Origin: Limonium bicolor | Lineage: Eukaryota > Streptophyta > Magnoliopsida > Caryophyllales > Plumbaginaceae | Reading direction: 5' to 3' | Assembly (NCBI GenBank): GCA_023374045.1 | Contig: CM041783.1 | Span: 97,685,298-97,749,297 of the forward strand | Length of the DNA stretch: 64,000 nt | Shown: piece after piece, positions 1 to 8,223 of the stretch | Layout of the letters: each line of letters opens with the position of its first letter | How positions within the stretch are numbered: the stretch's first letter is position 1 | The notes under the pieces: generated by a model | What the model saw: the letters and a program-made list of their open reading frames with translations, nothing else | What the model was told of the DNA's origin: nothing | Database searches by the model: none | Position numbers and translations under genes: made by a program

Positions 1-846
1 GTCCACCACAGTGTTAGACACAATTTTGAATTGCAAGAAGGTACCTGGGTAACTGGGCAAAAGAGTCTTTCCAATTTCTGTAAATTTGCTCGATTGCCTC
101 ACTTGGCTAGTCAAGCCTTTTGGCACGATATTCGTCTGCTGAATTCATTCTGCACGAGCTGTATCACGTTCTTGATGCTTATGGTCGGGCCTGTTCTGAT
201 AGAAGGAAGGATAAATGAAGCGATAAAATGATACTTTAGCTGATGATTATCTTGACTGCCCAGGTTAGGGTGACATGTGTGAGCAACATATTTTTTTTAA
301 CTTCCACTCCAACGTGTATCTGGAAGCCACCGCACACAGATAAAATGGACAGTCACCTTGCTCATTCTTACAACTGATGTAGAAAATATTACTCGAACTT
401 TTTACGGGTGTGAAATCCAAATTTTTTCGGATGTGGTACTAGCGCACTGCAGTTACAAGCTCTTCTTTAGACTTGAATAACTGATTTTTGACAAATTCTT
501 GGCCCATGCTCCAGCACGGAGCTCCAGTAATGTATATTTCGGACTGCATACTATTCACAGCACTCCAATCGATATTGCTTATGAATGACGGAACCTGCGC
601 CTGGGCATTCGATGAACCAGCACCCATGAATGATCTTGAGGAACTAGAACCACAATGTGGGTTAGACGTACCGGTGCCATCATCCTCAATATTTGGGTCG
701 TCTGGAAGATTTTCTGCCTCCACATCCTGATCATCTAGATCTTTTTCCTCCAAGGCTTCTTCAGGTACGTAAGAGTTATCATCTTCATCGTCTGAGGGTA
801 AATTTTGACGATTAAGATCCATGAGATAAAATGAATAATAATTCAT
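1..846 (-). pseudogene. MULE (Mutator-like) transposase, N-terminal part, cut by window edge
   Basis: Read on the minus strand, the ATG at 846 opens 135 codons: a very acidic stretch (DSDDED-like and EEALEEKDLDDQD runs), then a Gly/Ser linker, then MGQEFVKNQLFKSKEELVTA, which looks like the start of the MuDR-type DNA-binding domain. A TAG near 439 ends that frame. Beyond it, in shifted frames, come SSNIFYISCKNEQGDCPFYL (zinc-binding-like CK..GCPF block) and ISIKNVIQLVQNEF...SCQKAWLAK, the block that precedes the catalytic domain in plant MULE transposases. The DDE catalytic part would lie left of the window. The acidic leader normally follows a PB1-like N-terminal domain in these proteins, which is absent here but resembles the small ORFs further right. 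At least one stop and frame changes mark it as broken, or as a multi-exon gene whose splice sites I cannot place. Family assignment is confident; functionality is doubtful. Confidence 0.75.
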
Positions 847-1055
847 TCTTTGGATGTATTTTTGATAGTTTGAAATCTGTAAAAGATGTTTAGAGGGAGA
901 AAGATATGATCTAGGATTCCTTTGTTAGTACTGGTTTGAATAACACTTTGATTGTAGATAGTTTGAGAGGTAGTCTACGTAATGGACAACCATCTAGAGA
1001 TTATGCGCATAAATATATCGGCGAGCGAGCCAAAAAGGAGAATGCAAAGAAGTTG

Positions 1056-1712
1056 CATTTGGCAAATGCGGTTCTTTTTATTCGTCTGTAGGAAGTTCTG
1101 ACATGACAGTACAAATACATATGACTGTGACACTTACAGTCTTCAGGAACCGTATTTAACTAATGTGATTCTTTTTGTATTTGTGTGCAGGAAGTTCTGA
1201 CGCGACAGTACAAATACATATGACTTTGACATGTTTTAACTTTACAGTCTTCAGGAACCGCGTTTGTCTAATGCGGTTCTTTGTATTTGTCTGTAGGAAG
1301 TTCTGACGCGACAATACAAATACATATGACTTTGACACGTTTTCAACTTTACAGTCTTTAGGAATCGCATTTATCTAATGCGGTTCTTTTAATTTGTTTG
1401 CAGGAAGTTTTGACGCGATAGTACAAATACAAATGATTTTGACACGTTTTCAACTTTACAGTCTCCAGGACTATGTTTGTCTAATGCGGTTCTTTTTATT
1501 TGTCTGCAGGACGTTCTGACACGACAGTACAAATACATATGACTGTGACATGTTTTCAACTTACAGTCTCCAGGAACCGCGTTTGTCTAATGCGGTTCTT
1601 TTTATTTGTCTGCAAGACATTCTGACGCGACAATACAAATATATATGACTGTGACACGTTTTCAACTTTACAATCTCCAGGAACCGTGTTTGTCTAATGC
1701 GGTTCTTTTTTC
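1056..1712. repeat. Array 1: about 6-7 tandem units of roughly 105-110 bp with palindromic core
   Basis: Units can be counted by the string AATGCGGTTCTTT at about 1064, 1162 (degenerate), 1270, 1377, 1478, 1587 and 1697. Each unit carries GGAACCGCGTTTGTC next to TAATGCGGTTC, an imperfect inverted repeat of about 25 bp, followed by a segment around GACAGTACAAATACATATGA. The reverse complement of the core matches the cores of arrays 2 and 3. The array lies between the MULE fragment (minus strand) and the TATA box and ORF at 1756-2120 (plus strand), so it may be a shared upstream region. The weak ORFs inside it are repeat translations and are not annotated. Confidence 0.85.
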
Positions 1713-1755
1713 ACCTGACCTGTTACTACAATGACGGCACGGTGTAGCCATCCGC

Positions 1756-1764
1756 CTATAAATA
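1756..1764 (+). promoter_or_regulatory. TATA box of the 1836 ORF
   Basis: CTATAAATA sits 80 bp upstream of the ATG at 1836, just after the end of array 1. The CA-rich stretch between them (CACAAACTCAATACTGCATC) looks like a plant 5' leader. Confidence 0.6.
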
Positions 1765-1835
1765 CAACTTAAATTTTGTTCACATACCACAAACCATCAC
1801 ACAAACTCAATACTGCATCATAGTGAAAGGAGATC

Positions 1836-2120
1836 ATGGATAATCGTAAGAACAAAGGTGTTGTTAAGCAATCCTCTACTCCGAATAAAAGAAGTACTAA
1901 AACTGAAGCCACAGTTCGTACATCAAAGCAGAAACACACTAAGGGAGCACCATCCTCATCAAAGAAGGAGTCATCAACTTCAATCATCAACGACACAACA
2001 ACTAAGGTCGTTGATGACCCTTCCGAACGCCCCGAATGGGACGGGGAGGCATACTTGAAGTTTTTATCCCGTCCAATGGGAGAGAATGATGATCCTGACT
2101 ATTATAAATATTTACAGTGA
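1836..2120 (+). CDS. Small basic Ser/Lys/Thr-rich protein, unknown function
   Basis: This is an ATG-initiated ORF of 94 codons. The first two thirds are low complexity, rich in Lys, Ser and Thr, with a cluster of basic residues and no recognisable fold. The C-terminal third is different: ERPEWDGEAYLKFLSRP followed by an acidic, Tyr-rich end (DDPDYYKYLQ). I see no signal peptide or membrane segment. I chose the ATG because it lies 80 bp after a good TATA box. Its N-terminal style (basic, Ser-rich) is like that of the broken gene at 3272, and both are followed by a related 3' segment, so the two may be descendants of one duplicated unit. I do not recognise a family. Expression is inferred only from the promoter-like context. 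Confidence 0.5.
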   Translation: MDNRKNKGVVKQSSTPNKRSTKTEATVRTSKQKHTKGAPSSSKKESSTSIINDTTTKVVDDPSERPEWDGEAYLKFLSRPMGENDDPDYYKYLQ

Positions 2121-2435
2121 GAGTTGGGAAAGTACACTCCTGGACATTGATACTACAATCCTACTCTTACACTTCCCGGTGCATCTGTAGATGAATCTTA
2201 ACTCTTTTGTTATCTTGTAACATCTGATGTTAAGTTGTAGTTTTACTTCTAGTCAACCTTAATGACGGCACGGTATGTCATCAATTAGTATGGGCGTAGT
2301 AAATTAAAATGTATGAATCCCCTTGTTGTCGCTCCAGTTTCGTACTGTAGTTTGATTGTAATAAAGTGGGTCAAAGATTTGAATCTTTTTCTTCGTTATG
2401 CAGACTCAATTACTAGTACTTGATTTTTTTAACTT

Positions 2436-2592
2436 ACTAAATACTGCAAGAGAAGTAAATGCAACTAATGTTCCCCTGCACAGTTTTGTTAGTCGACAAA
2501 ATAAATCCACAAAAAGGGCATATCAATATAAGAACAGTATCATAATTAGTAAAGGCATAATATCACCAAATTGGTGTCATAAAAATACACAA
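2436..2592. repeat. Dispersed repeat, copy 1 (3' flank of the 1836 ORF)
   Basis: About 150 bp that aligns, with substitutions and small indels, to 4117-4262. Shared landmarks are GTAAATGCAACTAATGT, TGTTAGTC, ATAAATCCA and CAATATAAGAACA. Each copy lies downstream of a small plus-strand gene that itself follows a core-motif array. Confidence 0.7.
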
Positions 2593-2639
2593 TGACCTTC
2601 GTTTTTAAAGAAAAACCACAAGTAAAAGATGGTCAAACA

Positions 2640-3115
2640 CTTCTTACACTCTGCCATGTCTGTGTATATGTGTAGTGTACCAGACGGACAAACCACATAC
2701 CAATAGAACCACATTAGGCAAACACAATTCTTTGACAGAAACATTAAAAGGAGTCTGTCAAGGTCAGACTCTTCTTACACTCTGTCACGTCTGTCATAAA
2801 TGTGTGCTGGACGGACAGACTACATACAACAAGAACCGCATTACTCAAACACTGCTCCTTTGACAGAAACATTAAAAAGAGCCTGTCAAGGTCAGACTCT
2901 TCTTACACTCTGTCATAAATGTGTGATGGACGGACATACCACATACAACGAGAACCGCATTACTCAAACGCTGCTTCTTTGACAAAAACATTAAAAAGAG
3001 CCTGTCAAGGTCATACTCTTCTTTCACTCTGTCACGTCAGTCATAAATGTGTGCTGGACGGACAAACCACATACCAAAAGAACTGCATTAGGCAAACACA
3101 ATTCTTTGCACTTGA
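2640..3115. repeat. Array 2: four tandem units of about 120 bp with core motif
   Basis: Units start near 2702, 2831, 2950 and 3077 with AGAACCGCATTACTCAAAC or close variants (the first and last read ATTAGGCAAACACAATTC). The rest of each unit contains CTCTTCTTACACTCTGTCA and GGACGGACA. The core is shared with arrays 1 and 3, while the remaining unit sequence differs. It ends about 40 bp before the TATA box at 3156. Confidence 0.85.
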
Positions 3116-3155
3116 ATATTTGAACTAGCCGTTGTACTATCGTTTAGGACGACAA

Positions 3156-3165
3156 CTATATAAGG
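3156..3165 (+). promoter_or_regulatory. TATA box of the 3272 gene
   Basis: CTATATAAGG lies 116 bp upstream of the ATG at 3272 and shortly after array 2. A CCGTTG element at about 3130 lies between array and TATA box. Confidence 0.6.
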
Positions 3166-3271
3166 GAGTATGCAAGGGTCAATTCACTCATCTTATAACT
3201 CGATCTACAAAACACTATCTACTCATTCGCTCAGTGAAATCATAACCAAAGCATTACAAACCCACTGCAAT

Positions 3272-3850
3272 ATGGCATCCAAACAGGATTCCTCAATCAA
3301 AGGAAGAAACTTGGAGAAGGGGAAGCAAGTGCGCGCCGCTATTCAATCCTCCACTTCCAATGTTCCTTCCTCAAAGAACTCTTGAAACAAAACCAAACTG
3401 AGGCGTACTGCTGTTGAATATTCTCTCGCCACAGTCAGCCAACTCAAAGATTTAATGTCCGATGCAGAATCTTCAGCGAGGACGAACCCTCTTACAGACT
3501 TTGTAGTTCACTCGTCCGCTCATTCGAAGGGCACACATCCTCTTACAGACTTTTTTGTTCACTCGTCCACTAGGCTGTCGGAGGGCACACATCCTCTTAC
3601 AGACTTTGTTGTTCACTCGTACGCTAGGCTGTCGAAGGGCACACATCCTCTTACAGACTTTGTTGTAGAATCGCCTACACATGCGTTGACAGTCCTCACT
3701 GCGGAATCCAATACCTTAGGAAAGGAAGGATCATACGAATCAATCCCGTTCGGAAGACTCCCATCATACAATGGATACCCTAGCAGTTCTTCGGATGACA
3801 ATGGAGACACCACAAATATGATAAAATATACACAAGCAAAATGGCTTTAA
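3272..3850 (+). pseudogene. Small repeat-containing protein with one in-frame TGA
   Basis: The ATG at 3272 opens a frame that is interrupted once, by TGA at 3383-3385, and then continues without change of frame to a stop at 3850 (193 codons in all). The part before the TGA is basic and Ser-rich, like the 1836 product. The part after it contains four near-tandem copies of a block of about 20 residues built around HPLTDFVVHSSARLSKG (about codons 70-135), followed by a Ser/Asp-rich tail. No known domain is recognised. The ATG is preferred because of the TATA box at 3156. The single TGA could be a CGA-to-TGA change by cytosine deamination, which suggests recent loss. A restart at the ATG at 3455, giving 131 residues, is also possible. 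Confidence 0.5.
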
Positions 3851-3984
3851 GGATCTCGCCACTTCGACCGCAGCTGCTTTAAGTTAGTGAAATATGTAGC
3901 TCATGCTATGTTTTAAGTTAGTGGTTCCTTATTTTTGCATTTTTCGATGCTTTTGCCACTAATTGTCTTTGTACTGTGTTTTGA

Positions 3985-4337
3985 GTTAGTGAAATATGTA
4001 GCTCCTGCTATGTCAGGTCGTGCCTTAAGCAAGCACAAAAAAAGGGGTAAGTTACGTTTATGTTTACGTTGTTTGTGTGGTAATGTTAAACTTTGACCTG
4101 TTTTTATTTTACTCAGTACTGCAGTATGAGTAAATGCAACTAATGTCCAACTGTACAGTGTTGTTAGTCAACGCTATAAATCCATAAAAAACGTATAACA
4201 ATATAAGAACATTATTATAATTAATTAAGGCATATAACCATAAAATTGATGTTGTAAAAGATGATCAGAAGGATGACATTTTATTATAATTTTTGGGGTG
4301 CTTGCTTAAGGCACAACCTGACTGAGCAGGAGCTACA
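3985..4337. repeat. Inverted repeat of about 41 bp flanking a dispersed repeat
   Basis: The segment at about 3986-4026 (ATGTAGCTCCTGC...GCCTTAAGCAAGCAC) recurs in inverted orientation at about 4297-4337 (GTGCTTGCTTAAGGC...GCAGGAGCTACAT). They differ at only a few positions and enclose about 270 bp that include the second dispersed-repeat copy. It could be a foldback or MITE-like element. No clear target duplication is seen, and a partial direct copy of the left arm occurs at about 3880-3910. Confidence 0.5.
4117..4262. repeat. Dispersed repeat, copy 2
   Basis: Homologous to 2436-2592 (see that entry). This copy lies inside the inverted repeat 3985-4337, downstream of the 3272 gene. Confidence 0.7.
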
Positions 4338-4388
4338 TAAAAGAGTAATTGTTAAAGTAAAAAAAATGTCATCCAACGTCTAACTCAA

Positions 4389-4745
4389 TTATCCATCAAC
4401 CTTTGGCTCATATTCCACCAGTAGTTGAATCTTGGCCATGCGTCGTCTGTTGGTCATGAAGTTTTCAACCATAAGACGTACATCTTCATCGTTTGCTATC
4501 GCCATTTGGCTCCAGAATGGCATCAGGTGTGAGAAAACCATTTTTTGGTATACAATGGACGTAGGTACGAACTTCTCACCACCGGAATCTAAACTACATT
4601 CAACTAGGAATTTGAAATAGTTATAATAAAAAAAAGGCGCAATGGTAAGAGGACGTGTCGTGGAATATTCTGTTGACTCAAATTGAAAACCACAAGCATC
4701 AAACGACGGGATGTAATGCAAGTGTATTTCGTAAGGAATGAACAT
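4389..4745 (-). CDS. Small protein P1, MULE N-terminal-domain-like, family of four
   Basis: This 118-residue ORF has its ATG 96 bp after a TATA box on the minus strand. It is one of four related proteins in this cluster. Shared features in order are an N-terminal strand IHLHYIPSF, an FE residue pair near residue 22, a central helix region FLVECSL, the strand TSIVYQKMV, and the signature PFWSQMAIANDEDVRLMVEN (W..M.I..D.DVR.M). Plant MULE transposases carry a similar PB1-like domain at their N-terminus, with an I.ND.DV..M block, before an acidic linker and the DNA-binding domain. Here it stands alone. There is no catalytic domain, signal peptide or membrane segment. It is transcribed divergently from P2 (6606) across array 3. 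Function is unknown; a DNA- or protein-binding role is only inference. Confidence 0.6.
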   Translation of the reverse strand: MFIPYEIHLHYIPSFDACGFQFESTEYSTTRPLTIAPFFYYNYFKFLVECSLDSGGEKFVPTSIVYQKMVFSHLMPFWSQMAIANDEDVRLMVENFMTNRRRMAKIQLLVEYEPKVDG

Positions 4746-4840
4746 TGTTGCCTTTCAACACAGGAGGAGAGTGAAACGTTGAGGAACATTATACCCTTTG
4801 GTGTGAAATAACCATATGAGCAGCTGTCGGTAACAACCCG

Positions 4841-4850
4841 CTATATATAG
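4841..4850 (-). promoter_or_regulatory. TATA box of P1
   Basis: CTATATATAG (the same on both strands) lies 96 bp upstream of the P1 ATG and directly borders array 3. Confidence 0.6.
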
Positions 4851-4857
4851 ATCAGAC

Positions 4858-5677
4858 AACAAAAACCGCATTACCTGAACGCAGCTCTTTGAAAACATTA
4901 AAATTAAAAAAAAAAACATACGGCGGTCAATTATGTATGTTACTGTTTATTCTGTACTATCCGTACCGCCAGACATCAAGAACCGTATTACTCAAACGCA
5001 GCTCTTTTGACAATTAAAAATTCAAAAAAACTTGCGGCCGTCAATTATGTATCCCACTGTTTGTTCTGTACTATCCATACCGCCAGAAAACAAGAACCGC
5101 ATTACTCAAACACAGTTTTTGACAGATAAAAAATCAAAAAAACTTGCGGCCGTCAATTATGTATGCCACTGTTTGTTCTGTATTATCCGTACCATCAGAA
5201 AACAAGAACCGCATTACTCAAACGCAACTCCTTTGACAGATAAAAGATAAAAAAAACTTGCGGCGGTCGATTATGTAAGTTACTGTTTATTCTGTACTAT
5301 CCGTACAACCAGACAACAAGAACCACATTACTCAAACGCAGCTCCTTTGACAGATAAAAAAGTAAAAAAAAACATGCGGCGGTCAATTATGTGAGTTACT
5401 GTTTATTCTGTACTATCCGTATCGCCAGACAGCAGGAACCGCATTACTCAAACGCAGCTCCTTTGACTGATAAAAAATCAAAAAAACTTACGACCGCCAA
5501 TTATGTATGCCACTGTTTGTTCTGAACTATCCGTACCGCCAGAAAATAAGAACCGCATTACTAAAACGTAGCTCCTTTGACAGATAAAAAAATCTAAAAA
5601 ACTTGCGGCGGTCAATTATGTAACTTACTGTTTATTCTGTACTATCTGTACCGTCAGAAAGCAAGAACTGCATTACC
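4858..5677. repeat. Array 3: about eight tandem units of 115 bp, continued at 6504-6530
   Basis: Units begin near 4861, 4978, 5092, 5207, 5320, 5433, 5549 and 5665 with AGAACCGCATTACTCAAACG or a variant, followed by CAGCTCCTTTGACAGATAAA. A second conserved block reads TGCGGCGGTCAATTATGTA and TACTATCCGTACCGCCAGA. The last unit is split by a hAT element and resumes at 6504 with CCATTACCCAAACGCAGCTC. The array fills the space between the divergent genes P1 and P2. Confidence 0.9.
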
Positions 5678-6503
5678 CAGGGGCGTCTCAGTCATTCATG
5701 AGGCCCTGTGTCAAATTTAAATAGAGGCCCTTTATAAATTAAATCTTAATATAGAAATAAAATATTTAATTATATGATATTATAATTTTAGATTGAACAA
5801 TTAATTCCTTAAAAAATTATTAGTTATTAAAGTTTTTTACATAAAAATCTAATCTACTATTAATTATTTGATTCTACATATTTTTTAGAGTAAATTACTC
5901 GAACCCCCTCGAGGATTTGGGATATTACAGTTAACCCCCTTGTGTTTATCATAATTTTGGTAACCACCTCAAGGTTAAGGTATCTTTGACTACGAGCCCC
6001 CAAACTATAACTCTGTTATTAGAAAGTTAACTACGTGTTGATCTATCAACTTAATCACATTAATAATGCTAGGCTGGACAACAAAACTGCTTAATCAACA
6101 TCGTCTAACTCTCTCTCATCCCACTTTAGATGCATTTTTGAGGTCAGGTTGACATTTTTAGGAAAATAAAAATACAGATTAAGTAGTGCTTTTTGTCCAG
6201 TCTGACATTATTAATGTGATTAAGCTGATAGGTCAACACGTAGTTAACTTTCTACTAACAAAGATATAGTTTGGGGGCTCGTAGTCAAAGTTACCTTAAC
6301 CTCGAGCTGATTACCAGTAATTATGATAAACACAAGGGGGTTAACTATAATATCCCAAATTCTCAAGGGGGTTCTAAGTAATTTACTCTATTTTTTAATC
6401 ATAAAAAATTATATAAATTAAAAAAAAGCCTACGATATGGGGCCCCTAAAATTTGGGGGCCCTGTTCCAATGAACTTGTTGAGCCCCCTCTAAGCCGCCC
6501 CTG
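5678..6503. mobile_element. hAT-type non-autonomous element inside array 3
   Basis: The ends read CAGGGGCGTCTCAG and CTAAGCCGCCCCTG, giving a short inverted repeat with the CAGGGGCG start typical of hAT elements. The flanks are 8-bp near-duplicates GCATTACC (5670-5677) and CCATTACC (6504-6511), 7 of 8 identical. The element is 826 bp and has no ORF. It splits one repeat unit of array 3 and carries a nested MITE at 5888-6388, so the order of events is array, then hAT, then MITE. Confidence 0.75.
5888..6388. mobile_element. Mutator-type MITE nested in the hAT element
   Basis: This 501-bp element has long terminal inverted repeats of more than 100 bp, beginning GAGTAAATTACTCGAAC and ending GTAATTTACTC. 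It is flanked by a perfect 9-bp target duplication TATTTTTTA (5879-5887 and 6389-6397). A 9-bp duplication with long inverted repeats is characteristic of Mutator superfamily insertions. It has no coding capacity. Confidence 0.85.
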
Positions 6504-6541
6504 CCATTACCCAAACGCAGCTCCTTTGTTCAATTGTTCAT

Positions 6542-6550
6542 TATAAAAGG
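6542..6550 (+). promoter_or_regulatory. TATA box of P2
   Basis: TATAAAAGG lies 64 bp upstream of the P2 ATG and about 30 bp after the interrupted end of array 3. Confidence 0.6.
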
Positions 6551-6605
6551 CGCACATCATATGAACAAATCTCACCTAGTTTCATTCCTTTTCCCTTGAG
6601 TGGTA

Positions 6606-6944
6606 ATGGATACACTAGCGGTTCAACTATATTTGGATTTCGTACCAGTTTTCAACAAGTATGGTTTTTGCATGGAACCCACATATGAAGAAAGAGGGGA
6701 GTGGCTTGAGATCCCTAATCTTCCTAATATCTCATATGCTCATTTGAAATCGTTGATCGAAGACGCAATTTCTGATGGCGTCCAGCGTTACCGTGTCACA
6801 TCTATTATATATAGGAGGATTATGCGTACTCATCCATGGTCACGCTGGGGTACAATGCCGATAAACAACGACTATGATGTGCGGAACATGATACGCAACT
6901 TTATCCCAATCCAGGACGACTACAATCCAGAAGTGGCAGTTTAA
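6606..6944 (+). CDS. Small protein P2, MULE N-terminal-domain-like
   Basis: This 112-residue paralogue of P1, P3 and P4 starts at ATG 6606. The nearby ATG at 6561 is in the same frame but runs into a stop before 6606. The order of elements matches P1: VQLYLDFVPVF near the N-terminus, a methionine-glutamate pair (MEP) where P1 has FE, HLKSLIEDAI, VTSIIYRR, then WGTMPINNDYDVRNMIRNF. It shows no other domain. It is divergent from P1, with array 3 in between, and convergent with P3, whose 3' end lies about 300 bp downstream. The frame is intact. Role unknown; relationship to MULE N-termini is by motif order, not by a database search. Confidence 0.6.
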   Translation: MDTLAVQLYLDFVPVFNKYGFCMEPTYEERGEWLEIPNLPNISYAHLKSLIEDAISDGVQRYRVTSIIYRRIMRTHPWSRWGTMPINNDYDVRNMIRNFIPIQDDYNPEVAV

Positions 6945-7240
6945 TGTGGTTTTGTTACATTTTGTTAATGTTCATTGCTATGGTCAGGATGACTGAACGA
7001 ATGTATTGTTTTTTGTTATGTAATGGATTTGTAGTATCATCTGTGATTTTAATCTTATTCGCTTAATGCACCATGATAACACCATTATTAATATAAGATG
7101 ACCTCCATCGTACACTGTTATTGCGTTAATTTTTGAAGGTGACCTCCGTCACTTTAGGAAATAAAACTTAACTAGTGAAAAACCTAACACAAACACATAT
7201 TATTTTGTTGTCGAAAGATGATATCCCGACAACAAAAATA

Positions 7241-7717
7241 CTAACACCATGCACTAGTTGTCGTCATTTCCTTGACCTCCTTCTCATCGTCGCTTGAGAC
7301 AACACCGTAGATAGTCCCCAGTTCCCCCAGACTAGTCCTCCTTGGAGGTAACAGCAATGGGTTGTCCTCTCTGAAGCCATATACCATGTGCAGTTCAAAC
7401 CTAGTATAACATTGCTGGTTGAACACGAACTGATAAATCATCCGTTCTACGTCGACGTCACCCTTTATCTGTAATGGCCCCCAAAACGGTCGTGGATGTG
7501 AAGACAATAGTAATAGATGGAGAATGGATTCGACCACACAATGGTAACCGTATTGCTCTTTCAGCCTCGTCTCAACGAGATTCTCAAAATCCAAGAACGT
7601 AATATCTAAGGGGATATCGAAATCGGATTGATGCGTAGAATATGTTCTTTGAAAATACAAACTTGATTGGTTGTTCATTGCTTCAACGCAATGCAACATG
7701 GTGCATGTGATATCCAT
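7241..7717 (-). CDS. Small protein P3, MULE N-terminal-domain-like, with C-terminal extension
   Basis: This is a 158-residue paralogue of P1/P2. The family block is present (FENLVETRLKEQ, VVESILHLLL, PFWGPLQIKGDVDVERMIYQ) at about residues 45-105. A unique tail follows, with RFELHMVYGF and an acidic end SSDDEKEVKEM. The acidic tail recalls the linker that follows this domain in MULE transposases. The ATG at 7717 lies about 115 bp after a TATA box; in-frame methionines at residues 7 and 14 are alternatives. It is divergent from P4 across array 4. Intact ORF, function unknown. Confidence 0.6.
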   Translation of the reverse strand: MDITCTMLHCVEAMNNQSSLYFQRTYSTHQSDFDIPLDITFLDFENLVETRLKEQYGYHCVVESILHLLLLSSHPRPFWGPLQIKGDVDVERMIYQFVFNQQCYTRFELHMVYGFREDNPLLLPPRRTSLGELGTIYGVVSSDDEKEVKEMTTTSAWC

Positions 7718-7830
7718 GAGAAACGTTTGTGAAGGTGAGACAGGCTTATAGGGTGAGAGTATATTTCGGAGGGATATGTGTAATTGAGAGAGATTATGAG
7801 ATCTGTGAAGAATGATGGGTGAAGAGGGGA

Positions 7831-7840
7831 ATATTTATAG
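7831..7840 (-). promoter_or_regulatory. TATA box of P3
   Basis: On the minus strand it reads CTATAAATAT, about 115 bp upstream of the P3 ATG. The CT-rich leader between them (CTCTCTCAATTACACATATC) is plant-like. Array 4 begins about 36 bp behind it. Confidence 0.65.
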
Positions 7841-7875
7841 GGAGAACTGGCGACGCCCGAGCATAACGTTGCACA

Positions 7876-8100
7876 GCAACCGCATTTGCCAAATGCGGTT
7901 GTACAGTACATGTTGTACTAACCGTTGGGGCTGTCAGTGACCGTTACGATTGTAACAAAACCACTTTTGGCAAATGCGGTTGTACAGTAGCCGTTTACTA
8001 GGTGTTGGGACTGTCAGTGACCGTTATTATTGCAAAAGAACCGCGTTTGGAAAATGCAGGTGTACATTAGCCGTTAGGACTGTCAGTGACCGTTACTATT
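7876..8100. repeat. Array 4: three units of about 70-87 bp with the clearest palindromic core
   Basis: Unit 1 opens with AACCGCATTTGCC joined to AAATGCGGTT, a near-perfect palindrome, followed by GTACAGTA. The units near 7966 and 8038 carry weaker versions (ACCACTTTTGGCAAATGCGG and ACCGCGTTTGGAAAATGC). Every unit also has TGTCAGTGACCGTTA. The array occupies the middle of the 506-bp space between the divergent genes P3 and P4, with one TATA box on each side. Confidence 0.85.
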
Positions 8101-8104
8101 GTAT

Positions 8105-8113
8105 TATAAAAAG
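8105..8113 (+). promoter_or_regulatory. TATA box of P4
   Basis: TATAAAAAG lies 119 bp upstream of the P4 ATG, directly after array 4. Confidence 0.65.
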
Positions 8114-8223
8114 GGTATGAGTCTTCAAACTTATTCATTCATCACGTACTGCTCTCAAAGTCTTTCTACTTACCTGCTACTTGAATTCTTCATACCTTAC
8201 ACCCACATTGATCTCAAAATCTA

